Shown here piece after piece: positions 23,201-35,200 of a stretch of DNA of 64,000 nucleotides (the first letter of the stretch is position 1; every line of letters begins with the position of its first letter). The notes under the pieces are model-generated. The model did no database searches. It saw nothing but the letters and a program-made list of their open reading frames with translations, and was not told where the DNA came from. Both the position numbers and the translations under genes were made by a program. The DNA is from Styela clava (Eukaryota; Chordata; Ascidiacea; Stolidobranchia; Styelidae): contig NC_135258.1 in NCBI RefSeq assembly GCF_964204865.1, forward strand, positions 13,197,001-13,261,000, written 5' to 3'.

Positions 23201-26200
23201 ATGGCCAAAGTAAAACAGACTAGTTTCAAGTTGAGCGGTGGAGAAGGTGATGCAGGATCTACAAAAAACTATGTTTTATCTTTGGATATAGGTACAAGCA
23301 ACATTAGATGTCATGTGTATGATAAGAAGGTCAACATGGTTGGAAGGTAAAATTTAGGTTTTCTGTAATATGCATTCAGTATTTGTTTCAAAACTTTCAC
23401 TGCCATCTCTACCCATAATTGAAGCCCTTTTAAACAATAGTGAAACAACATTTTAGCTTTTCATATGGTAGGCGAAATTTAGGCACTCGTTTCATCTGTA
23501 GCAAGTATAAATATAGATTATACATAATGGAAATATGGTGTGATTAAATTTATGGCCTTCAAATGTAACCATTCAAAAATACATAATAGTTGGACATATT
23601 AACTTGGATTCGGAGTCTTGTCGTTGATAAGAGTTTGTTAAAAGGTCCTAAAATCGAGTATATGGTCAATCTGCATTTAAGACCGATTGAAATTCAAACT
23701 CCATGCCTCAAAATTAAGATACGACTGCAAATAGACCATAATACCTAATAGCAAGCCATTGGAATAGAATTGGGAAAAAAACACTATCTGCTTGGTGAAA
23801 ATGATGCAAAATCGGACTAAATCTTTAATTATTTTTTCAGGTCTTGCCAACCAATAAAAATCAAGTATATAGGATCACAAGGTGTTGAAATTGATCCCGA
23901 TGAATTATGGCAACAAGTTCTTGAAGTTATGAAGGTATTTAAAATAAGTTTGTGTATTATAAAGATGAATTTATGATCTTTTATGAGGTATATAAAGCAC
24001 ATATCTGAATAGTGCTTAGAAATTAATTTTGGTTGCTAGTTTTATTATATCGTTTATTGAAAAATATGTCATCCATTGAATCAAATAGTTCTCGGTCATA
24101 AAGTTTAGCAGACATAATCAATTTCCTGTAGTTTGTGACTTGAAGATATTGTTCCCATATTTAAAGATAATTTAGTGATTATACAAATCACATCTTCCCT
24201 TCTGTCATATTTATAGGGTGCTTTGGAAGATGCAAAAATAACAGCAGATGAAGCAGCAGCCTTGGGAATATCAGTGCAGAGAGGAACATTTTTACTCTGG
24301 GACAAGGAGACTGGAAAACCATTTCACAATTTTATTGTGTGGCAGGTAATGCTTCGAAATACTTGGTTATGTGAACTGCGTTTACTCATAGTTTATTAAT
24401 CCCCAAGAAATGGTATGCCATGATAAAACTTTTCCATGGCTGTGAAATAATATGCAGCAACACAACATTTTTATATTACATGTCTGGTAAAATATTCACC
24501 ATAGGTTATTTTGCGTGACGTAAAGTCATCCTTATTGACATAATGAAAAATTCTTAAATTAACAAAAATCTGGAATGTAACATTTTTGTTGAATTTCACC
24601 TTAATTAACCCAAACAAATCCAATTTGATATGCCAGATTGGATACTGAAATTATCATAAGGGCGCTATCATGACAGTATTCAATCAAGTATCTCTGTCAA
24701 ACCCCTCTAGACGAGTGTTACATTAAATTTTAAAAAGATCATTGTGTTGTGTAGTATCTCATTCTACCATATTCATAGGACACAAGAGGAGAGAAAATTG
24801 AAAGAGATTGGAATGAATCTTATACAATGAAAGTTGTAAAGGCAGGAGGAAAGGTTGCTCATTCATTTAGTCGTCAAAAACGTTTCATGGCAGCAGCTGT
24901 TATTAACTTTCGAACTAATCATGTGAGTGGAAACAAATTCATTTTGGCTTACACTTTCTATATATTTTGGTTATTTACTAGTTCCACACAATTGTGAAAA
25001 CAATGTGTATTACAATAGTGGATAAAAACTTGTTATAGTCCTATTGTACGTCTAAGTTGATATTATCAAACTTGATATATCGTTATATATTATTACAGAA
25101 ATTTGGGCAGTGTGGTGACCCAGCGGTTAAAGCGTGTTGGCATAGCAAATTACTCATCTTGTATCCCAATCTATTGGCTCCCACCTCACCCAGGATGTAA
25201 TAAATTACAATTTATGTTATTTAGCTATGACAAGATATATACATACATTTATACACACATATGCAGAATGATATACTGAACATTATAGTGTCATATTTTT
25301 CATGTCCTGTTTTTAGTTTTTTCTGTAATGGTATCTGGCAAACACTTGTATCTTTAAAACAATCTTATGTTCAATATATGATAATCATTTTATTCAGGTG
25401 ACAATTAGGTTATTGTGGGCTTTGGAACAAAACAAGAAATTAAGACCATTAGCTAAAGAAGGAAAAGTACGATTGGGAACTCTTGATACATGGTTAATAT
25501 GGAAATTCACATCTGGAAAGACTTACTGCACAGAAATGTCAAACGCTTCATCTACTGGAATATATGACCCATTTATTCAGGACTGGAACTCTTTTTTCTG
25601 CAATCTCATGAGTGTTCCATATCGGGTATTTCCTCCAGTATGGGACACGAATGCAGATTTTGGGGTATGTGATGCAAAATTTTTTGGATCCGAGATTCCC
25701 ATTCGGGCTGCGCTTGGTGATCAACAATCTGCTATGTATGGACAATGCTGTTTTAAAGCAGGTGAAGTCAAGCTCACTATGGGGACTGGAACTTTTATGT
25801 GCATGAATATAGCAGAAAAACCGCATGCTTCCGTAGAGGGATTCTACCCTGTTACAGCATGGAAAAGAGGTTCAGAGATAGTACATCTTGCAGAAGGATC
25901 ATGCAACACTGCTGGAGATGCCATAGACTGGCTAGTAAGGGTATTCGGAATCGAAAGTCCTGCACATACAGAAGCCATTGCGAAATCTGTTTCAGATACG
26001 AATGGAGTTTATTTTGTCCCAGCGTTCAGTGGGTTACAGGCTCCTGACAATGATTTCAGTGCTTGTGGGTCACTCATGGGTTTAAAAGGTTCTACTTCAA
26101 GGGCACAAATCGTGCGAGCTGTATTGGAGTCATTAGCATTCAAGTATGTGTATGTGATTTCATGTGAATATTCATTCTTGCAATCCTTCTATTATGACAA

Positions 26201-27352
26201 AAACTCTTGTTTCAGGAATGCACAAATATTTGTTGCTATGACATCAGAGGTATCATATCCAGTGAAAAGAGTTGTGTGTGATGGCGGAGTAACAGCAAAC
26301 AATTTTATTATGCAATTAACTTCAGATTTAATAGGTAACATTGTCATATATATGCTATAAATTGTATTAATTTCGGAGAACTATTCTTCCATGTGCCTTG
26401 TGTTGTTAAAATTGGATACTCAAAATCATTAGTTCTTGAAGGTCATTTGTTTTCAAATATGTTTATTCCCATATAATATTGATTGCATGGAACTTATGGC
26501 GGAATTTTTCAAATGATTGTTAAAGTTATAGCATTGTTAATTTACATCATCCGCAATGGCAAACACATATTATATTCATCGCACACAATTTAGTTTGTAA
26601 ATATGATAACAATAGATGATAACCTTTAAATTTTTGAAAAACATGCAATTCACACAGATTTATTAATCACCTCATTGTAAATTCCCTCAAACATATCGAT
26701 TTTCAGATCAACCAATACAGAGAATGAAGAAAACTGACATGTCAGCTCTTGGTGCTGCATTCATGGCAGGAAGAGCTGTTGGCGTTTGGAAAGATGACGA
26801 TTGCTTGAAGGTATTTTATATATATATCATTTGTATCAATTAGTCCAATTTTCTTGCAACTTAGTTTATATAGTTGAATTAGGTCTGCTTAAGCTATTGT
26901 CTAATATCTCTGATCAAATGTGCTAATTCAGTTGTTCAACTGTTTCAATCAATGGCACAGGTATTAATAAATGGTAATATTTTTAGATTTCAAACATCCT
27001 GAGATTCAAACTTACTTAAATATGCTAATATGAAAAATACCACATGATCTGGATGTGAAATATTCTAATTCCCATCTTGTCTTCAATAGGACGCGAAAAT
27101 ATCATTGTCATTTTAAAATTATCAAACAATATAAAAAGGAATTTTAATTTGAAGTTCAAAATTATTTTTAGTTGTATGGTCGATATATCATAGTTATAAA
27201 CTTAATAATTCTTAACTTCTATTATATATCAGGATCTACTCACTGTTGAAACTATATTTTATCCTGATAAAAAGAGAGCGCAAAAGTATGCTCCAATCAT
27301 CGTAGAATGGAAAAAGGCAATTGAGCGTTCGAAGAAGTGGTATCAGAAATGA
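23201..27352 (+). CDS. GK5: Glycerol kinase 5 (FGGY carbohydrate kinase family)
   Basis: Eight exons: 23201-23346, 23841-23934, 24217-24345, 24779-24922, 25398-26143, 26216-26334, 26707-26810 and 27233-27352. They total 1602 nt and 533 aa, against about 529 in human, with consistent phases. The FGGY fold is clear: the N-terminal phosphate-1 motif [16 protein letters not shown] (about 27-42), IVWQDTRG (about 120-127), [37 protein letters not shown], and the adenosine-site motif [10 protein letters not shown] (about 441-450). GK5 is an ATP-dependent kinase annotated for glycerol phosphorylation to glycerol 3-phosphate; its physiological role is less settled than that of GK. The start is the MAK codon at 23201. 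The frame also runs upstream, but there is no earlier ATG in frame. Intron 4 contains a tRNA-derived SINE. Confidence 0.96.
25104..25205 (+). mobile_element. tRNA-derived SINE fragment in GK5 intron 4
   Basis: GGGCAGTGTGGTGACCCAGC followed by GGTTAAAGCG is an A-box-containing tRNA head. A degenerate B region (TCCCAATCTATTGGCTCCCA) follows. It lies wholly inside the intron and is unlike the 1119-1452 family in its body. Confidence 0.6.
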
Positions 27353-27558
27353 CTTGGTCGTATAGATATTTTCCTATTGTGTATAAAATAATTGTATATT
27401 AATATTTAGTCAAGCCAAAATCGCTGTACTGTATTTCAAATTGATTCATTTTTGGGTTTGACTGAGAAACTTTGATGCTATATTTTTCTGTTCAATAACA
27501 GACAATATATTGTAGCAGTGATTGGTTATTTGGATTTTTGTGTTACCAATTACTGATA

Positions 27559-27564
27559 AATAAA
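27559..27564 (+). terminator. Candidate GK5 polyadenylation signal
   Basis: AATAAA 207 bp past the GK5 stop codon. It is the first canonical hexamer noticed downstream on the sense strand. Confidence 0.45.
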
Positions 27565-27611
27565 ATTATTCCATATTTGGAAATAAACAGATCGGAGATA
27601 GAAAAAAAATG

Positions 27612-27725
27612 GGTGCTCCTGAAGTATGCGCACCATGATGTCTCATAACCTGAACCCTAACCTGATACCTACACAACCTGAGTTCAGGTTGTGCGCCATC
27701 TTGGTGCGCATACTTCAAGAGGTCC
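27612..27725. mobile_element. Foldback element, copy 2
   Basis: GTGCTCCTGAAGTATGCGCA at the left faces TGCGCATACTTCAAGAGGTC at the right, with complementary arms and a spacer containing CCTAACCTGATACC. It belongs to the same family as 7801-7912 and sits in the GK5 3' flank. Confidence 0.8.
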
Positions 27726-29425
27726 AAAAAATGTAATAAGGACGTTAATTTCAATCAGCATCTTGTGTTTTCGAAGTTAATTTTTGAGGCAAGAATTTTT
27801 AACCTGATTAAAAATTAAACAAATGTCATTTTCATAAAATTCAAAACCGGTTTCATTCTAGAACAAAACTACAACTACAATTTGAAAATGAAAAATAGTT
27901 CAAAATTGAATATCGAGACCCTGGGCTTCCATCGTCATCATTCAAATTTCATCAAAGCTCTATGTGCTTTGTATAACATTTATATTTGAATATCTTCCTC
28001 AACTTATATTTCCCCAACTTTTTATTCACTCGTAATTGTTTTCTAATACCTATGCATCATTTGAACATCTAATATTTTAATTTTTTGTTAAAATGCAATT
28101 GAGCTGATGAACCACTACCTAGCAATGCCAATGCATTCATGTTTTATATAAATATACTTTGTCTTTCATTAACGCTGTAATATAAATGCCGCCAGTAGAT
28201 ATTTTCATTCATTCTTGCTTTTTGGATCTGACTGATCCTTGGAACATAGGAATATTATATGAAAAGAATTTTCAACTCATGTTTTTATCACAAAAAGTGA
28301 TTTTGCAGTGAGACACAAACTCGTACGCCTTTGCAAAACTGAAAATGCCCTAGCATTTCTTCTTTGTTTGGATAGGGCAAATTTAGTTCATTCGTATTCA
28401 TCAATCTTCACCCAAAATGCAGTAGCTATATGCAGTTTTGTATTTCATTCAAAAATCATTATTATTGAACCCACGGTAGGTACAATCTTTGAGTATAATT
28501 CATGATAACGTGCAGTAGGATTACTGAATGCTTTTTTGCTGTTCTATATGTAATTGTGTTTAATTTTATTGAAATAAATATTTGCAGGGATGGAAACATG
28601 GTACAAATAGGTTCCTGTACTCTTTGTTATCATATATGGAAAAGGTAATTTTGAAGCAGCTGTAGTACCAAGATCATTTACATAATTTGGGTCGAGGTAT
28701 GGAAATAACATACGGTAATAAAATTTCTGAAGGATTGACATACACCAAGAACTGGGAGGCAGGATTTCCTAATAGCTAAAATCAGTTCACACAGGGGGTT
28801 CAGGACATGCATAATGAACTGCATGTCGTTGCTTATTTGATTTGAGGTTGCTACTGATGACATATTATGTGACAAATGACAACAAAAATGGTAGGAGATT
28901 AAAGCTTGCAATTTTTATGAACAATATTGGAACTTTGTTTTTAATTGCGAGACACTCGAAATAGCCATTTCAACAAGTCCAATGAGATCAGTTGTTAGGG
29001 CATCATTTCTATAACCTTTTTCCATATCTTTAGGGTGATTAAAGCTCAGCTTTTAGTGCTTATATAACAATATGCGATGCTGTGTGAGGTTTAAGATGGC
29101 TTCACGCTTTTTATCGCAGTGGCACAAAAAGTTGGGAACCACGACCATACTACTAAAAGACGTGACGTCATAATTCCACCTGTGTCCAGATTTGAGTTGG
29201 CCTGACCAAATGCTCGATACAATATTACAGGTACCATACAAATATGGCACCTTTTACCTGTGAGATTGACATTTACAGTATACAACAATACTAATATAAT
29301 TACAAAGCCAGTAAACCGTGACGCAAAAGCGGCAAAAACAAAAAAGGGGAATTCCCTAAATACTTGTTAGCGTTATTCCCTACATACACAGACGACAGAC
29401 ACAGGTCGGCCGATACGGTACCTGT

Positions 29426-32195
29426 AATATACAGCTTATTAGTAATTGAATTCTCTGTTAATATACAGTTAATATACAGCTTATTAGTAATTGAATTCTC
29501 TGTTAAGATGTCCAGAATAGAAAAAGAGGAACATAGAAGAGATATGGAAAAATTACAAGAACTTAAGGAAAAATTGGATAATGGAGAAAGAGTTTTGACC
29601 TTGCTAAATAAAAAGAAAAGTGAAATAATCAAGAAAACAAAAGAGAAAGATAAAAAACTATTAATCCAGAATACTGCAGAAAAATATGACAACTACGAAA
29701 AGTGTACTAAATCCTTTTTCAAACAATTGAAAACCAGACATATGAAAACAACAATTAGAAAATTGAAAGACAAAAACGGCACAATACAAAATAAACTTGA
29801 GGACAAAATGAATATTGTAACAGACTTTTACAAAGAACTCTATAGTAAAGTTGAATGCAATGAGACACTACAGAATATTTTTTTAAATAGGATACCAACA
29901 ACAGGAAGAAAAGTGCAACAAGAAGAAAATGAAATATTACAGCAAAATATAGAGAGAGAAGAAATATTTCAAACTATTAAAAGTTTTAAAGAAGGAAAAA
30001 CTCCAGGACCAGATGGTCTGGGAATAGAATTTTACAAAAAATGCTGGGACATAATAAAAGAAGAATTCATATTGGTAATGAAAGAAATGTATGAAGAAGA
30101 GCATATACCTGATACTTTAAAAATTGGTTACATAACACTGATACACAAAAGGGGGGCAGAAGATGAAATAAAAAACTATAGACCCATAACTCTATTAAAT
30201 TCATACTACAAAATTATTACAAAGATTTTAGCAAATAGAATTCAAAGTTTACTACCTAATATAATAGACAAAAACCAAGCTGCAATACCAGGAAGAAGAA
30301 TTAGTGAAATACTCAGTATTATTAGAGATGTATGTCAACAAGAAAAAAATATTATTGGAGAAAATGCGTTATTGTCACTGGACTTCATGAAAGCCTTTGA
30401 CTCTGTAGATTTGAAGTACCTATATAAAGTGTTAGAAAAATTTGGATTTGAAAACAAATTTATAAGTTTGATTCGGGAATTATACACAGGTTCTGAAGCT
30501 AGAATAATAGTAAATGGGTATTTGACTTCTAAAATTAAATGAAAAGTCTTGGATTTGCTGATGACGTGACTCTGGCATTAGGTAAAGAAAATTCCATAAA
30601 AGAAGCATTGAAAGTTATTGAAAGGCATCAAATAGCAACAGGTATGAAATTGAACAAATCTAAAACAAAATTAATGAGAATTGGAATTTGGAGACGAATA
30701 AACCCACAACAAGACATCAGTGAAGTTGAATCCATGGAAATATTAAATGTTACATTTGGGAATATAGATATGTGTCAAATTAATTGGATGAAATGTTTAG
30801 AGGAAGCAAAAAATGTTGTAAGAGAATTACAGGATATCAAGTTGACTTTAGAGGGCAAATGTATATTAGTAAAATTAAAGGTGTTTCCGCAGTTTCTATA
30901 TTTATCGAAAGTATTTCTGATGCCAAATTCTATAGGAAAAAGAGTGAATGACATGGTGGAAAGATTTGTATTCAATGGAAGAAGCATACTGAAAATAGGG
31001 AATTTGTGCAAACCAAAAAATTTGGGGGGTTATGATATTATTAACATACCCATTTTTACAATGTGCATGTACATAATTAGTGTCTTGGATTATTATAAAG
31101 CTAGAGAATGTGATTATAATGAGGATTACAATCATATTTGTATGTCCTTTGTTGAATACAATATTGGACAACAACTTAGTACATTTTGGGGGATTAGAAC
31201 TAAAAATACATGTTTACATAGATTTTGTCCTCAAAGTGAGTATAGATTAATATTAGAATTTTTAAGAAAGCATAACATAAGTAGTACAGATATAAAAGAA
31301 GATATGCATAAAACTATTTATAAAAAAATTGTTATTTCTATGACTGGGGACAGATTAATTTTTCTAAGCAATTGTAATTTAAATATTGCATGTGAGAATA
31401 TTCATAATAATATTCTGGCAAACTATATGAAAACCTTTAATTTCAAGTTAATGTGGGATATTTTACCAGTAAAAACAAAACCTGGAATAAGAAATATAGC
31501 AGGAAATGATATGTGTGTGTTATGTGGAAAAGAACCAGAATTTGTTAGCCATCTATTTATGAATTGTGAATATTTTGATTATGTTTTTGATTTTATGGAA
31601 AATACTGTTAGGAAATTAAATAATGCCAGACTTTTGAAAAATTATGAAACTTGTGTTTTATTGGATTTAAGCTATTTGTTACATTCCAACATTACAAGAC
31701 GAGATTTAGATATTATTGTTTATTTAATTTCAATCACTAGATATAAAATATGGATACAAAGAAATTCTGTTATATTCGAAGGTAATCCCCCTAATCAGCA
31801 CCTAGTTATCAAACAAATAAAAACTGCAATCACTTACAGACTCACTATTGAAAAAAATAGAAAATCACCAAATTTTGTCAGAGAATTTGAAATACTAAGG
31901 AATTGTATTTGAACTATAAATCTAGTGTGTATAAATTTAGTATGTATTAAAATGAACATGTCTAATATATTTAATTTTTTATGTTTATTGTACATAATCT
32001 AACTCAATATACTAAAAATTGATGAATTGTATGCTGATCTGCGATCAACACCTCAAACACTGATGGAATGGACATATGAAAAATGAATATTGGATTATTT
32101 ATCTTATGATTGCTCGAATGGTTATATACTTTTTGTTATAATTTATTATATTATCCCATTAAAAAAAAAAAAAAAAAAATATACAGCTTATCAGT
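29426..32195 (+). mobile_element. L1/Tx1-like LINE, 5'-truncated, with poly(A) tail and target duplication
   Basis: The insertion ends in a run of 19 A at 32161-32179. It is followed by ATATACAGCTTATCAGT, which repeats the 5' flank AATATACAGCTTATTAGT (29426-29443, again at 29471-29488), so a target-site duplication is visible. The 5' junction is odd: a 45-bp unit is present about 1.8 times in tandem (29425-29505). The body encodes the C-terminal part of ORF2 (reverse transcriptase and a zinc-knuckle-like tail). No endonuclease domain or ORF1 remains. The element lies between the HELQ 5' flank and the HELQ start codon, which is 68 bp past the tail. Confidence 0.88.
29508..31912 (+). pseudogene. 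LINE ORF2 remnant: reverse transcriptase with internal deletion
   Basis: The first frame (to 30542) has a lysine-rich linker, then RT motifs EGKTPGPDGLGIEFYKK, LIHKRG..NYRPITLLN and LLSLDFMKAFDSVD (first catalytic aspartate). It stops at 30540. A second frame (30539-31912), shifted by one base, resumes with LGFADDVTLAL, the FADD box with the other two catalytic aspartates. It continues through the thumb and ends with a zinc-knuckle-like CVLCGKEPEFVSHLFMNC. The block normally between these, with the RQGCPLSP-like motif, is missing at the junction, so roughly 50-70 codons have been lost. The protein cannot be active. The L1/Tx1 assignment is from domain order and motif wording. Confidence 0.9.
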
Positions 32196-32247
32196 GTTAT
32201 ATCGCCTGTTGCTGTATTGACAATTCTACTTTCAAAAGTTCTATGAA

Positions 32248-35200
32248 ATGAAGACAAAAAGGCGAAAAATCAATCTTAGCGATGTTGCCTCGCTTGAGAG
32301 AAGCATGTCTTGCCAAGATGTCTCATTTTCAAGGCCCAGAAGGAGGAAATCCAGCCTCAATTCTCTTGCGGACATTGAAAATGCCTCCGTTTCTTTTGGT
32401 ACATCTATAAAAGGTATAAATAAGCTACACTTATCGTACCTCTTGTACACTCATCAGTACGGAATACCAGGTTGGGTTCACAAATTTAAAAATCTGAAAA
32501 TATGTGGAGGAAATCAACGGTCAGACGGTTACATTGAACACAATAACATATCACACAGTTCGATTCCAAGAATAGCCCCCACATTGAAAGACATCAATTA
32601 TAACAGTTAGTGCAAACCCCTCCTTTAGGAAATGGTTTAAATCTAGAGCATTTAGCAAAATATCTCAAATTTGGTCATAATATTATGATGGCAGACACAC
32701 GTTGCGATTGATTTACTGGTAAGTTATTAAGACAAGACAAACAAGGCAATGACGTACTTGCTGCCGTGCCACACGCACTGTTTCAGAGAAATAGAAAACG
32801 TTTGTTTTGTTAAACCAAATGTTGGAAATCAGAGAACATAGCCCTACTGTATGTGGCCTAGAGATTACACATTTCAATTTTTATACAACTGCTAAAAATG
32901 TATTTATCATAATCCTATCTATACCATATGCAGTACTGTAAAGTGAACCCTGATGATAAAAAAGATATGGCAAAATGATTTTTAGGTGATGCAGATACAA
33001 TGATACCATGCGGACAAAGTGTAGAAAATAATAACAATTCTTTACATGATGTTGAATATCAGAATAACAGTGATGATGATTTGTTTGGTATGATTTTTAT
33101 TGTTTTCAATTAATTTTAATATTAATATCTCATGTCAATAATAATGAAAATAATTAATCATAAAATAAAATTTTGGCCTCCATATTTCATGTCATGGTAA
33201 ATGTGTTTTTCATTCTTATAAGCTATAGCAGGGGTCGGGAACGTTTTTGGTCAAGAGAGCCATAAAATATAAATATTTTCAATTGCATTTCCGTGCGAGC
33301 CATATAACATTTCTTCACTTAATCAGGCCTGAAATGTTTACTCAAAAGTCAACACATACAATGTCAGTATACACTTAATGTGATTATCTGATGCTGCATG
33401 TAGTCGCTGCGGGCCTTGAACGGTTGCTCACATGCAGCCCAAGTTGAATTCTACGATACTCATCGCCCTTTTTCGTTTAGGTATCTCCGTAGTGTTTTTA
33501 AAACTCTATCGCTTTGTGATGTCACAATATATGTTCCAGAATCCCCTTGTTTGTCACAATGCCTGTCTGGTAATTATCTTACATAACATAGACATGTGCT
33601 GGACGCGCCTTCTTAAACGTATTGGGAATTTCCTGCCAAATTTGGCTATAAAAGAGTTTGCAATCTCGTAACAATAGTAGGCTTAGTCTTGGGATATTAG
33701 ATTTTTTTGGGAGCCATATATGGCTCGCGAGCCATGGGTTCCCGACCCCTGAGCTATAGTATAGCTCGTAGTTTAACTTTTAATATTTTCTGGTATGTTT
33801 TAAAATATGAGTTGCATAATTTCATGCATTTCATTTCAGGTAACTTAACAGTTGATGAGAATAGATCACCATCTCCAATTCTTCCTAGTTACGCAAGCCC
33901 TACTCAGAAAATAAATAGAACGAAAAGAAGCCGTCAATCACTATGTAGTGTCAATTGGAGCGCTGATGAAACACTACTCATGAAATGCTCTGACCAACTT
34001 TTTGCTAACGAGAAAAAAGATGACCCGAAATTATCTAAAACTGTTCAAAATGTTACCGACGCAGACATTGAAAAAAAATCCCAGAAGTGTTCTGATACAA
34101 AATCTGAAATGAAAAACGACTCTGTATTTGGAGATATTGATTTATCCTATGTTGAAAATCAGATGAATACTAATATTAAAAAGAATTCAAAATCAGAGGC
34201 GCACAATAATTCACCAATCAAGTCAAAATTTGACCAAGTTGTTGAAGAGCCAAAGCCTGTGGCTGCTTCTACTCCATCTCGTGCATGTGCTGGTGGTAAT
34301 CTTATGCTCAAGCTCAAAGAAAGGTGAGTTCGCAAGATTGCAGATGTCAATGTTTTTGTGTCAAAGTTGACTTTCTTTGAATTTGAATTTGAAATTTTTT
34401 TTATCAACTTGGAGTTTGAAATTGAAGTCAAAAGTTTTTCTTAGCCAGAGTCTGAGTCAATTTTTTTTTCATGTTTAAGTTTTCCTTATTTTGGTTCGAT
34501 AATTTATTTTTACTTTTGTTATTCTTGGATTTTTTTTTCATATGATCTTGCTTGAACCTTCACATTCATATTAAATATATGAAGTTTACCTCAATATGGG
34601 TCAAGGTGATCCTTTATGCATTTCAAACTTGGCGAGAAAGAAGGTTCACAAAGTAAGATCAATGCAAGTGTCTGTTTTTGAGCTGTACCAAATGTAAATG
34701 TATTTAATTTTGTAAAATGCAGATTAAAAGCAAATGCTAATCAACAAACAGCATCAAGTTTTCATCTTCGTGATGCGGCAAAAGATTTTTCAAAAATTTT
34801 ATTGGTATGTTACGGTAGAATTGTACTATTAGTGTATTGTGAATAATCTATTCATGAATTACTGGTAATTCAAAATATAAATGAATATGTGATTTTAGGT
34901 TATCGATGTTTAATTTTAGGATGTTGGTGGAGAAAGCCAGTTTCTAACGCAATCACAGTTGAAATGCAAATCTCTAGGACCATTTTATGGACTTCCAGCA
35001 AAAGTTCAAAATTTGATGGAACAATTCAGAGGAATAAAGAAAGTTTATGGTATTTTTCGAATATTAATGATAACCCAAGTTAAGACGGTAAATTTTTTAA
35101 TATGACAAGAACAAAACTTTTTACTAGCACCCATTGAAGCTTGTTATTTATGATCAGAACTGAAAAAGTTTAAGACAGATAATATTACTAAAATGAATTT

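Larger units (their letters stand above)
27353..29425. other. GK5 3' region and HELQ 5' flank
   Basis: Holds the GK5 3' UTR with an AATAAA at 27559-27564, a foldback element (27612-27725) and otherwise unassigned AT-rich sequence. A full CRE octamer TGACGTCA lies at 29163-29170. It may belong to the HELQ promoter, which is now separated from its gene by the LINE at 29426-32179. Confidence 0.5.

Noticed and set aside
25548-26047. Secondary open frames within the large GK5 exon
   Set aside because: They are out-of-frame shadows of the FGGY kinase coding sequence.
29364-31912. Two adjacent host genes of 392 and 457 residues
   Set aside because: They are the two halves of one LINE ORF2 broken by an internal deletion, flanked by target duplications and a poly(A) tail.
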